Of a DNA stretch of 64,000 nt, positions 36,610 to 44,229 are shown in pieces. The notes below the pieces were generated by a model. It had not been told where the DNA came from. It did not search any database and saw only the letters and a list, made by a program, of their open reading frames with translations. Position 1 is the first letter of the stretch, and the number at the start of each line of letters is the position of its first letter. The DNA is from Pontibacter liquoris (lineage in GTDB: Bacteria > Bacteroidota > Bacteroidia > Cytophagales > Hymenobacteraceae), in assembly GCF_022758235.1 (NCBI RefSeq), contig NZ_JALEBG010000001.1:186001-250000 (forward strand). Direction: 5' to 3'. Both the position numbers and the translations under genes were made by a program.

Positions 36610-38529
36610 ATGTCACGATTAAACTTACTTGAGGAAACCCGTTACGAGAAGCTTTCGGTCGCGGTATACCCCGACCAGCACATCGCATCCAAAACCGTTG
36701 CCCGCCGCATTGCCGACCTGATCCACGCCAAGCAGCGCCGCCAGGAGCAGGCTGTGCTCGGGCTGGCCACCGGCGTAACGCCCATCGGGGTGTATGCCGA
36801 GCTGGTGCGCCTGCACCGCGAGGAAGGGCTCAGCTTTAAAAACGTGGTGACCTTTAACCTGGACGAATATTACCCCATGCAGCCCACCTCGGAGCAGAGC
36901 TACGTGTGCTTTATGCGCGAACATCTCTTTAACCACGTGGACATCAACATGGCCAATGTGCACATTCCGGATGGCACGCTGCCCCTGGAAGAGATCGCCG
37001 ATTTCTGCCTGGCCTACGAGCAGAAGATCAGCGCTTACGGCGGCCTGGATCTGCAGATCCTGGGCATCGGCCGTACGGGCCACATCGGCTTTAACGAACC
37101 GGGCTCTGCACCCAATTCAGGTACGCGCCTGGTAACACTGGATGATCTGACCCGGCGCGATGCCTCGCGTGACTTCGGGGGCAAAGAGAACGTGCCTACC
37201 AAAGCCATCACCATGGGCATCGGTACCATCTTCAAGGCCCGCGAGATCATTCTGATGGCCTGGAATACCAAAAAAGCGCCCATCATCAAGAAAGCGGTGG
37301 AAGGGGAGATCTCCTCGGATGTGCCGGCTACTTATCTGCAGCTTTCCGATAAGGTAGAGTTCATTGTGGATCAGGATGCCGCCTCCGAGCTGACGCGCTT
37401 TAACACGCCCTGGCTGGTGAAGGACTGCGTGTGGGATGACAGAATGATCAAAAAAGCGGTGATCTGGCTGGCCAAAACGCTGCAGAAACCAATTCTGAAG
37501 CTCACCGAAGAAGACTACAACAACCACGGCATGGCGCAGCTGGCCACTGAAAAAGGGCCTGTTTACAACATCAACATTGATATCTTTAACCAGGTGCAGC
37601 GTACCATCACCGGCTGGCCAGGCGGCAAGCCGGGTGCCGATGACAAGCAGCGCCCCGAGCGTGCCGAGCCGGCCAGCAAGCGGGTGATCATCTTCTCGCC
37701 CCACCCCGATGACGATGTGATCTCGATGGGCGGCACGTTTATCCGGTTGGTAGACCAGGGCCACCAGGTGCATGTAGCCTATCAAACTTCGGGCAACACC
37801 GCTGTGTGGGACGATGACGCACTGCGCTTTGTAGAGTTTGCCATCGACTTCAGCAATTCGCAGGGGCAGGACGCAGGCGCCCTGCAAACACTTTACCAGA
37901 ACATGCGCCGCTTTTCGGAAGAAAAGCAGCCTAACCAAACCGACATCGAAAGCATGCAGGTGGTAAAAGGCCTCATCCGGAAAGGCGAAGCCATTGCCGG
38001 GGCCCGCTTTGCCGGCCTGCCCGACGAGCACATTCACTTTATGGCGCTGCCTTTTTATGAGCGGGCCAAAACCCAGAAAAGAGCCATCAGCCAGGACGAT
38101 ATCCAGCAGACCATGGACCTGCTGCAGCAGGTGCAGCCCAACCAGATCTTTGCTGCCGGCGATTTTGACGACCCGCATGGCACGCACAAAGTATGCTTCG
38201 ATATTGTAATAGAAGCCCTGCAGCAGCTGCGTAAAACCGAAAGCTGGGCGCAGGAGTGCTGGCTGTGGATGTACCGCGGTGCCTGGCACGAGTTCGAAAC
38301 TTACGAGATCGAGATGGCCGTGCCGCTCTCGCCGCAGGAGGTGGAACGCAAGCGCTACGCCATTTTCAAACACCAGTCGCAGAAGGACAGGCCAGTGTTT
38401 CCGGGAGATGACGCCCGCGAGTTCTGGGTAAGGGCCGAAGACCGCACCCGCGAAACAGCCCGCGCCTACGACCAACTGGGCCTGGCAGAGTACGAGGCCA
38501 TGGAAGCCTTTGTGCGCTGGCAGTTTTAA
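36610..38529 (+). CDS. nagB: NagB-like deaminase fused to PIG-L/LmbE deacetylase domain
   Basis: 639-residue two-domain protein. The N-terminal half (about 1-300) is NagB-like: TGVTPIGVY, FNLDEYYPM with the general-base Asp at residue 85, and GRTGHIGFNEPG. In the last motif His158 and Glu163 match E. coli His143 and Glu148, but the residue matching Asp141 is Thr156. The C-terminal half (about 355-639) is a PIG-L deacetylase with zinc residues in PHPDDD (His365, Asp367/368) and DPHGTH (His523/526). The pair could remove the acetyl group and then deaminate GlcNAc-6-P, replacing a separate NagA, which is not in the window. Downstream of the D-lactate dehydrogenase gene by 48 bp; ends at a strong terminator. 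Confidence 0.88.
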   Translation: MSRLNLLEETRYEKLSVAVYPDQHIASKTVARRIADLIHAKQRRQEQAVLGLATGVTPIGVYAELVRLHREEGLSFKNVVTFNLDEYYPMQPTSEQSYVCFMREHLFNHVDINMANVHIPDGTLPLEEIADFCLAYEQKISAYGGLDLQILGIGRTGHIGFNEPGSAPNSGTRLVTLDDLTRRDASRDFGGKENVPTKAITMGIGTIFKAREIILMAWNTKKAPIIKKAVEGEISSDVPATYLQLSDKVEFIVDQDAASELTRFNTPWLVKDCVWDDRMIKKAVIWLAKTLQKPILKLTEEDYNNHGMAQLATEKGPVYNINIDIFNQVQRTITGWPGGKPGADDKQRPERAEPASKRVIIFSPHPDDDVISMGGTFIRLVDQGHQVHVAYQTSGNTAVWDDDALRFVEFAIDFSNSQGQDAGALQTLYQNMRRFSEEKQPNQTDIESMQVVKGLIRKGEAIAGARFAGLPDEHIHFMALPFYERAKTQKRAISQDDIQQTMDLLQQVQPNQIFAAGDFDDPHGTHKVCFDIVIEALQQLRKTESWAQECWLWMYRGAWHEFETYEIEMAVPLSPQEVERKRYAIFKHQSQKDRPVFPGDDAREFWVRAEDRTRETARAYDQLGLAEYEAMEAFVRWQF

Positions 38530-38555
38530 GCCACCGCGCAAAAGCAAGCAAGTAT

Positions 38556-38599
38556 AAACAAACAGGAGCCGCCCCGATGGGAGCGGCTCCTGTTTGTTT
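38556..38599 (+). terminator. Rho-independent terminator after nagB
   Basis: 17-bp perfect arms (38556-38572 and 38583-38599) around a 10-nt loop, GC-rich centre and T-rich tail. It probably closes the murQ-symporter-dehydrogenase-nagB transcript and may also serve the converging regulator gene. Confidence 0.85.
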
Positions 38600-38657
38600 A
38601 TACTTTATATGGGTGCTACGTGATACTTGATACGTGCTTCGTAATACGTATAGGCGG

Positions 38658-39401
38658 CTAGAGCACGGTCACGGCCCGGGCATAAGAGGCCAGCGTCGGG
38701 TGGCTGGGCTTCAGGTCGGTGATGAGGTAATGGATGGCGCTCAGGTTGCATACTTTCATGTTCTGGATCGATTCCAGCTTTTCGGCAATGCTCATGATCA
38801 CGGTTTTGCGGGCCGCTTTCAGCATGGCCTTTTTCACCTGCACCACTTCCCAGTCCGAGTCCGTCATGCCGTCGGCCAGCGACAGGGCATTGGTACCCAG
38901 GATGCAGAGATCCACCCGTATCTCGGAAAGCTGGTTGATCACCTGCGCGCCAATGTTGATGTGAGAGCTTCGGGACAACTGGCCACCTACCAGTATCACG
39001 CTGATGTTGGGATGTTCGGCCAGTTCCAGCGCCACCAGCGGGCTCACTGTAAAGAACGTGCACTTAAGGTTTTCCGGGATCATGCGGGCCACCTCGATCA
39101 TGGTGGTACCGCCGCCCACCAGCACCATCATATCGTCCTGGATGAGCTGCAGCACCTTGCGGGCAATCTCTTTCTTTGAATCCTTGGCGTATACTTCGCT
39201 CTGCTGAAAGGGGTAGTGAAACGACTTGGACAAAGCGCCGCCGTGCACCTTCAGGATCTTGCCGCTTTCAGCCAGCTCGTGCAGGTCGCGGCGGATGGTA
39301 TCTTCCGACACATTCAATTGGGTGCTCAGGTCGGAGGAGAGCACTTTGTTATGCAAATTGATCTGCTTGATAATAAAAGATTGCCGTTCTTCTTTCAGCA
39401 T
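38658..39401 (-). CDS. DeoR/GlpR-family sugar-phosphate repressor
   Basis: 247-residue regulator. The N-terminal winged helix-turn-helix spans about residues 3-57 (KVLSSDLSTQLNVSEDTIRRDL, then GKILKVHGGAL, the family signature). The C-terminal DeoR sensor domain has VLVGGGTTMIEVARMIP and the sugar-phosphate isomerase-like fold expected to bind a phosphorylated sugar. Convergent with nagB and upstream of the NagX-like gene. It is the only regulator in the 18-62 kb region, so it is the obvious candidate to sense GlcNAc-6-P, GlcN-6-P or MurNAc-6-P; this is inference. Confidence 0.91.
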   Translation of the reverse strand: MLKEERQSFIIKQINLHNKVLSSDLSTQLNVSEDTIRRDLHELAESGKILKVHGGALSKSFHYPFQQSEVYAKDSKKEIARKVLQLIQDDMMVLVGGGTTMIEVARMIPENLKCTFFTVSPLVALELAEHPNISVILVGGQLSRSSHINIGAQVINQLSEIRVDLCILGTNALSLADGMTDSDWEVVQVKKAMLKAARKTVIMSIAEKLESIQNMKVCNLSAIHYLITDLKPSHPTLASYARAVTVL

Positions 39402-39447
39402 GCTGCTTTAACTAAGTATACTTTCAAATATAAGGGAAAAAAGACAA

Positions 39448-39500
39448 CCCGGGCGCATTGCTAGCAGAAATGCATCCACTGCCTGTTAGTAGCGCCCGGG
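39448..39500 (-). terminator. Inverted repeat after the NagX-like gene, possible terminator
   Basis: CCCGGGCGC (39448-39456) pairs with GCGCCCGGG (39492-39500) across a 35-nt loop, just beyond the stop of the minus-strand acyltransferase gene; no clear T run. Confidence 0.4.
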
Positions 39501-39517
39501 CTGCCGGTAGGCTGCGG

Positions 39518-40693
39518 TTATACTTTGACGTAGATCTTCTTTTTATCCATGATGTAGCCGATTAGCCACATCGTGAGCATGTAGGCCAGGGCAAACAGCA
39601 GCGACGCATTTTTGCCTTCGCTCCACGTCAGGAAACCGTGCTGGTAGATCCAGCTATTGAGGCTAATTTCGCCCACTCTTATAAATGAAAGGGTTTTAAT
39701 AACCAGCGCCGACATGGCAAAGATAAAGAGTGGGTTGCGGCCAAAGACCTCGAAAAAGTATGTCCATTTTTTATAGCCGGCCACTTCGATCAGCAGCATC
39801 AGCGTAGCGATCAGCAGCAGGTCCCAGCCCACCGAGTAAAGCACGTAGGAGCTTGTCCAGAGCGGCTTGTTGATGGGGAACTGCGTGTCCCATAGCAGGC
39901 CTGCGCACAGCAGCGCTACCCCGGCCAGCAGCAGTTTTGTTACCGTACTTTTGGTATTGCCCTGTTTCTGGATGAACACGCCGGCAAAGTAACCGCCGAT
40001 CACGTTCACGACCGCCGGGAAAGTGCTGAACATGCCTTCCGGGTCGAAGGGAATGCCAAAGCCGTGGTACAGGTTCTGCGGTGCCAGGAACAGCAAGTCA
40101 AATTTTAGGGCGGCGTTGCCTTCCAGGCTGTAAGGGTCGGCCGCATCGCCAAAGAAATACATCGCGGCCCAGTAGCCCAGCAGCACGACCACGCTGAAAA
40201 TAACAGCGCCCCTAAACCGCAGGTAATACACCACCAACGAGGCGATGCAATAGCAGATGGCGATGCGTTGCAGCACCCCGAAAATGCGCATTTCCGCAAA
40301 GTTCTTCCAGGCGTAGCCGCCCTCCGGGGTATGCACCACAAACGGGAAGAGTTGCAGGAAAACGCCGATCATAAAGATCAGGAAGGTTCGTTTAAAGACC
40401 TTTTTTAAGAAAGCTTCGTTTCCGAGCGTTTCGAACTTGCGCATGCTGAAACTCATGGCATTGCCCACCACAAACAGGAACGTAGGGAAAACAAGGTCGG
40501 TAGGGGTGAAGCCGTGCCAGGCCGCATGCGCGAAGGGAGCATAGATGTTGGCCCAGCTTCCGGGCGTATTTACTACAACCATCAGCGCGATGGTCAGGCC
40601 CCGGAGTACGTCCAGGGACAGGTAGCGCTGGGAAATGCGCGGACTAGACAAGGTGGTTACAGGCGCGGTGTTGGCCGTGAGGAGGTTAGTCAT
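39518..40693 (-). CDS. HGSNAT/DUF5009-family membrane acyltransferase (NagX-like)
   Basis: 391-residue integral membrane protein with about ten membrane segments. The opening QRYLSLDVLRGLTIALMVVVNTPGSW and HGFTPTDLVFPTFLFVVGNAMSFSM are typical of the family of heparan-alpha-glucosaminide N-acetyltransferase and bacterial NagX. FDPEGMFSTFPAVVNVIGGYFAG and the C-terminal VFGRNPLFIFAMSALV blocks are also conserved. Members of this family are found in N-acetylglucosamine gene clusters, probably moving acetyl groups across the membrane to glucosamine residues. Located with nagB, a DeoR regulator and the dipeptidase gene (78 bp upstream, same strand), which supports an amino-sugar role here. Confidence 0.86.
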   Translation of the reverse strand: MTNLLTANTAPVTTLSSPRISQRYLSLDVLRGLTIALMVVVNTPGSWANIYAPFAHAAWHGFTPTDLVFPTFLFVVGNAMSFSMRKFETLGNEAFLKKVFKRTFLIFMIGVFLQLFPFVVHTPEGGYAWKNFAEMRIFGVLQRIAICYCIASLVVYYLRFRGAVIFSVVVLLGYWAAMYFFGDAADPYSLEGNAALKFDLLFLAPQNLYHGFGIPFDPEGMFSTFPAVVNVIGGYFAGVFIQKQGNTKSTVTKLLLAGVALLCAGLLWDTQFPINKPLWTSSYVLYSVGWDLLLIATLMLLIEVAGYKKWTYFFEVFGRNPLFIFAMSALVIKTLSFIRVGEISLNSWIYQHGFLTWSEGKNASLLFALAYMLTMWLIGYIMDKKKIYVKV

Positions 40694-40770
40694 AAATAAA
40701 AGGGTGTGTAGAAATATAATCAGTTGCTGAAATTCAGGTGAAATGAAAGCAGTATACTTAATAAGTTATA

Positions 40771-41958
40771 TCAGGAGGCAGTATTGGCCCGGAATACCCG
40801 CAGGAAGTTACCGCCCAGGATCTTTTTAATGTCTTTGGGGCTGTACCCTCTAGCCAGCAGCTCTTTGGTGATCAGCGGGAAGCTGGTCACATCGTCGAGC
40901 TGTTGCGGGGTGGAGGTGATGCCGTCAAAATCAGAGCCCAGGCCCACGTGGTCTACGCCTACCAGCTGCACAATATGATCGAGGTGGTCGAGTAGCAGCG
41001 AGAGGGGCGGGCGCAGGGCGGCAGCTTCCTGCGGGTACTTTTTGGCGGCCCAGCTCATGCGGTTGTCTCCTGACCAGTGAAGCTGCTCCAGTGAATCGAG
41101 TTCGACTTTGTGTTTGGTTTTGAATTGCTGCAGGCGCGCCTCGAAGTTGGGGTCCAGAAAGCCCGAAAAGAAGTTCAGGTCGATCACGCCGCCGTTTTTG
41201 CCGACAGCCTTTATCTGAGCATCCGTCAGGTTCCGGAAATGCGGGTTTATACCATGCACGCAGCTATGCGATACCAGCACCGGCTTGGTAGTGGTGGCCA
41301 TGGCATCCCAGAAGGTTTGCTCGCCTACATGGCTCAGGTCCACCATCATGCCGAGTTTGTTCATGCGCTGCACCACCTTTTTGCCAAAGGCATTCAGCCC
41401 TTTCTTCGGATTTGGCACGGTGCCTTCGGCCTCGTCTTTCGCCGAGCTGGCCCAGGAGGTGGAGTTATTCCAGGTCAGGGTCATGTAGCGGGTGCCGCGG
41501 GCGTAGAGGGTATCCAGGTAATCGAGGTTGTCTTCTATCATGTGGCCGCCTTCCACGCCGATCATGGCGGCCAGCTTTTGTTGCTTTACGACCTGCTGCA
41601 GTTGCTGCGGCGTACGGACGAGCTGTATCTTTTCCGGGTTGCGCCGAATAATGGCATTCAGCGAGTCGATCTGGGCAAGGGCATACTTCAGTTCCTTTCC
41701 TTTACCCAGGCTTCCCTCGCTCCACACCGAAAACACCTGCACATCCACGCCTCCTTTTTTAAAGCGCGCCAGGTCCGAGTGCGTTTTGCCTGTCAGGTCT
41801 TTGCCGATGTCCAGGCCCTCCATGGTGGAGATCAGGATATCGTTGTGCGTATCGATCACGATCGCTTCCTGGTGCAGCTTTTTGTAATCCTGCGCCTGCA
41901 GGCTCGCGCTGCTGATCAGGAGAGTCGCCAGGGCGGGGAGGATGGTTGCTGCTTTCAT
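40771..41958 (-). CDS. Membrane dipeptidase (M19, renal dipeptidase family)
   Basis: Exported zinc dipeptidase of 395 residues with a signal peptide (about 1-22). The metal ligands are visible: His38 and Asp40 in IDTHNDI, Glu near 137 in GVEGGHMIEDN, His in VDLSHVGEQT (about 222) and His in VLVSHSCVHG (about 243). M19 enzymes accept dipeptides with a D-residue at the C-terminus, so L-Ala-D-Glu-type murein dipeptides are a reasonable substrate in this neighbourhood. Probably co-transcribed with the NagX-like gene. Confidence 0.92.
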   Translation of the reverse strand: MKAATILPALATLLISSASLQAQDYKKLHQEAIVIDTHNDILISTMEGLDIGKDLTGKTHSDLARFKKGGVDVQVFSVWSEGSLGKGKELKYALAQIDSLNAIIRRNPEKIQLVRTPQQLQQVVKQQKLAAMIGVEGGHMIEDNLDYLDTLYARGTRYMTLTWNNSTSWASSAKDEAEGTVPNPKKGLNAFGKKVVQRMNKLGMMVDLSHVGEQTFWDAMATTTKPVLVSHSCVHGINPHFRNLTDAQIKAVGKNGGVIDLNFFSGFLDPNFEARLQQFKTKHKVELDSLEQLHWSGDNRMSWAAKKYPQEAAALRPPLSLLLDHLDHIVQLVGVDHVGLGSDFDGITSTPQQLDDVTSFPLITKELLARGYSPKDIKKILGGNFLRVFRANTAS

Positions 41959-42203
41959 GCGGTTTCTGCTGTTATACTAGTTTTGGGTGATTTGCTGTAA
42001 ACGGTGCGCCAGCCTTCAGGAAAAGAAAAAAGGAATTACCCTGAAGCCGGAATATGCGCTTGCGCTGTAAAAGGTAGCAAAAACCTTCATTAAATCCCAA
42101 GTTCCGGTGCCTTCTTTTGCACAGCCGCACCCACGCCCGGCGCCGGGGTTGGAAATTGGTGGAAAGGACTGTATCTTAAAGGCAGAAACAACCCCAAAGC
42201 ACC

Positions 42204-43499
42204 ATGTGCCTAACCACCCGGACTCTCCGCAGCAGGCGGTCCCTGCCTGCCGGCGCCCTGCTTTTTCTGCTCCTGCTCACGGCTTTTGTGGCAGGCCCCG
42301 CCGCCGCCCAGAAACACCGGGATAAACGGCTGGTGAAGAAGATACTGAAAGCCCACCCGGCACAGTTCAAAAACATACTCCGGCATCCGGACAACTACCG
42401 GGTGCAGATCCTGTACACGCAAATAGACCGCGACGCGCAGAACCAGCCCCACTTTACGTCCTATTCCTATCGCCTGAACCCGGAAGAATATTTCTATCCG
42501 GCCAGTACGGTAAAGCTGCCGGCTGCCTTGGTGGCGCTGGAGAAGCTGAACAAACTCAACATTCCCGGCTTTACCAAGGATACGCCGCTGCAGATCGACA
42601 GCGCTTACTCACGGCAGAGCGCTGTAAAAGTTGATAGCACCTCCGAAAACCAGCTGCCCTCTGTAGCGCATTACATCAAAAAGATTTTTCTGGTGAGCGA
42701 CAACGATGCCTACAACCGTTTGTATGAGTTTATCGGGCAGCGGCCGCTGAACGAAGCCCTGCATACCAAAGGCTTTCAGGACGTGAAGATCGTGCATCGC
42801 TTAAATATTTTCAGAACGCCCGACGAGAACCGCCATACTAACCCGATCACGTTTTTTGACGGTGATAAAATTGTGTACCAGCAGCCGTTGGTAAACAACC
42901 CCACGCCTTTTGAAAATAAGCTGAAAGACGCCAGACTGGGCAAGGCGCACTACCAGGGCGACAGCCTGGTGCAAGGGCCGATGGATTTTTCTGCCAAGAA
43001 CTATGTTTCGGTGCAGGTGCTGCAGGATATCCTTAAAACGGTGCTGTTTCCCGAGTCGGTGCCGGCGCAGCAGCGCTTTAACCTCACGCCCGACGATTAT
43101 ACTTTCCTTTACAAATACATGTCGATGCTGCCCTCCGAAAGTGACTACCCCAAGTATGACCCGAAGGAGTACCCCGACAGCTATGGCAAGTTCCTGCTTT
43201 TTGGCAACAGCAAAGAGCCGCTTCCGTCCAACATCCGCATCTTTAACAAGATAGGCGATGCCTACGGCTTTATGATCGACAATGCCTATGTGGTGGATTT
43301 TGATAACAAGGTAGAGTTTATGCTCACGGCGGTAATCCTTGTAAATGAGGATCAGGTTTTTAACGACGATACGGCCGAGTATGAGGAAGTTGGCTTCCCG
43401 TTTATGGAGCACCTGGGCCAGGCCGTTTACCAGCACGAACTCAAACGCAAAAAGAAATACCTGCCCGACCTGAGTAAGTTTAAAATGGATTACCGGTAG
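42204..43499 (+). CDS. Class A beta-lactamase-like serine hydrolase, copy 1
   Basis: 431-residue exported serine hydrolase of the penicillin-binding-protein fold, with a signal peptide (about 12-35). Ser-x-x-Lys is in PASTVKLPAALVALEKL (about 101), Ser-x-Asn in LVSDNDAYNRLYEF (about 165), and the third box is NKIG (about 348) instead of Lys-Thr-Gly. A convincing class A omega-loop Glu166 motif is not seen, so this is probably not an antibiotic-resistance enzyme; a murein peptidase or esterase role fits better. It has a close tandem paralogue at 44230-45483, sharing the STVKLPAAL.ALEKLN and SVAHYI.K.FLVSDNDAYNRLYEF blocks. Confidence 0.83.
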   Translation: MCLTTRTLRSRRSLPAGALLFLLLLTAFVAGPAAAQKHRDKRLVKKILKAHPAQFKNILRHPDNYRVQILYTQIDRDAQNQPHFTSYSYRLNPEEYFYPASTVKLPAALVALEKLNKLNIPGFTKDTPLQIDSAYSRQSAVKVDSTSENQLPSVAHYIKKIFLVSDNDAYNRLYEFIGQRPLNEALHTKGFQDVKIVHRLNIFRTPDENRHTNPITFFDGDKIVYQQPLVNNPTPFENKLKDARLGKAHYQGDSLVQGPMDFSAKNYVSVQVLQDILKTVLFPESVPAQQRFNLTPDDYTFLYKYMSMLPSESDYPKYDPKEYPDSYGKFLLFGNSKEPLPSNIRIFNKIGDAYGFMIDNAYVVDFDNKVEFMLTAVILVNEDQVFNDDTAEYEEVGFPFMEHLGQAVYQHELKRKKKYLPDLSKFKMDYR

Positions 43500-43708
43500 G
43501 ATGAAGGAGGGGGAGTGGGATGTTAACGCTAGTCTTCCCTTTACGAGCTTTGGCTGAAGGTTCTTTTTTGAAGTATAGGCGTTGCAGGACCGGGTCCAAT
43601 CACCACCTAACCCCTCTTTGACTAAGGAGGGGAGTCTGCTATTGCTGCAGGTGAAGTATAAGCGGTGTAGGTTCTATGCAGTTGCGACAAGAGTAACTCG
43701 CTCCACAC

Positions 43709-43787
43709 TGTCATATCGACGCAAGGAGAGATCTGTTTATATTCCTTCATGATTCTGTAGCAGATTTCTCCTCGCGTCGAAATGACA
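43709..43787. repeat. Imperfect 27-bp inverted repeat
   Basis: Left arm 43709-43735 (TGTCATATCGACGCAAGGAG...) and right arm 43761-43787 match at 24 of 27 positions when one is reverse-complemented, with a 25-nt spacer. Strong hairpin potential. Confidence 0.8.
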
Positions 43788-43955
43788 GGTTGGTTATAGT
43801 TATTGCTGGGGAGAACGCAAGTATACTTTAGCCTAAGTATAAGCAGGTTAGTTTAGGATAAAGAAAACATCCCCTACCCCCTTCAAAGGGGGACTTTGGG
43901 CTGTAAGAGAATGGAAGCTTTACGTAGTATAGTATAAGCTTCATCTCCCTTCCAC

Positions 43956-43977
43956 CAAGATCCTTCCAGGATGACAA
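43956..43977. repeat. CAAGATCC...GGATGACA repeat, copy 1
   Basis: CAAGATCCTTCCAGGATGAC, related to sequences at 55187-55207, 55249-55264 and 59125-59146. Each is partly self-complementary (ATCCTTTCAGGAT). Confidence 0.75.
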
Positions 43978-44035
43978 AACGGGAATGGCCAGGTTAAGTA
44001 AGTTTATACTGAGAATCTACGAAGCAAACCCGTGC

Positions 44036-44172
44036 GCCAAGTGCACCATTTGACAATTCGATGTTTGAGCGTTCAGCGAGTTTCGAATTGTCTTGATTCT
44101 TTTGCTTACTTTTCTCATCAAGGAGAAAAGGAAGGCCACGCCGGCGAGGCGAAAAGCCTCCAAAGAGTCTTG
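44036..44172. repeat. Structured dispersed repeat, copy A
   Basis: Aligns along its whole length with 59252-59406. The main stem GACAATTCGA (44052-44061) / TCGAATTGTC (44083-44092) is perfect, although three of its base pairs differ from copy B by compensatory changes. A second hairpin TTTTCTC-ATCAAG-GAGAAAA follows, then a GCC/GGC-rich end. Confidence 0.8.
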
Positions 44173-44229
44173 TAGCTGAAGTATAATCAGCCCTATACCT
44201 ATAAAAACAATTTGACCCGACAAAACCGC

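Larger units (their letters stand above)
43500..44229. repeat. Repeat-rich spacer between the tandem hydrolase genes
   Basis: About 730 bp with no real gene. It packs several palindromic repeats: CCCCTC...GAGGGG-type (43605-43634, 43872-43902), an imperfect 27-bp inverted repeat (43709-43735 / 43761-43787), CAAGATCCTTCCAGGATGAC (43956-43975), the structured repeat at 44036-44172 and at least six copies of the AAGTATA heptamer. The 68-codon minus-strand frame over 44017-44223 reads through the structured repeat and is not a gene. Confidence 0.75.

Noticed and set aside
38601..38657. TGATACTTGATACGTGC...ACGTA repeats as a regulator binding site
   Set aside because: Lies at the 3' ends of two converging genes; better explained as intergenic repeat sequence rich in the heptamer.
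44017..44223. 68-codon minus-strand frame containing FLFSLMRK
   Set aside because: It reads across the structured repeat; a similar frame appears at 59233-59457 only because the same repeat is there. Stem conservation, not protein conservation, explains it.
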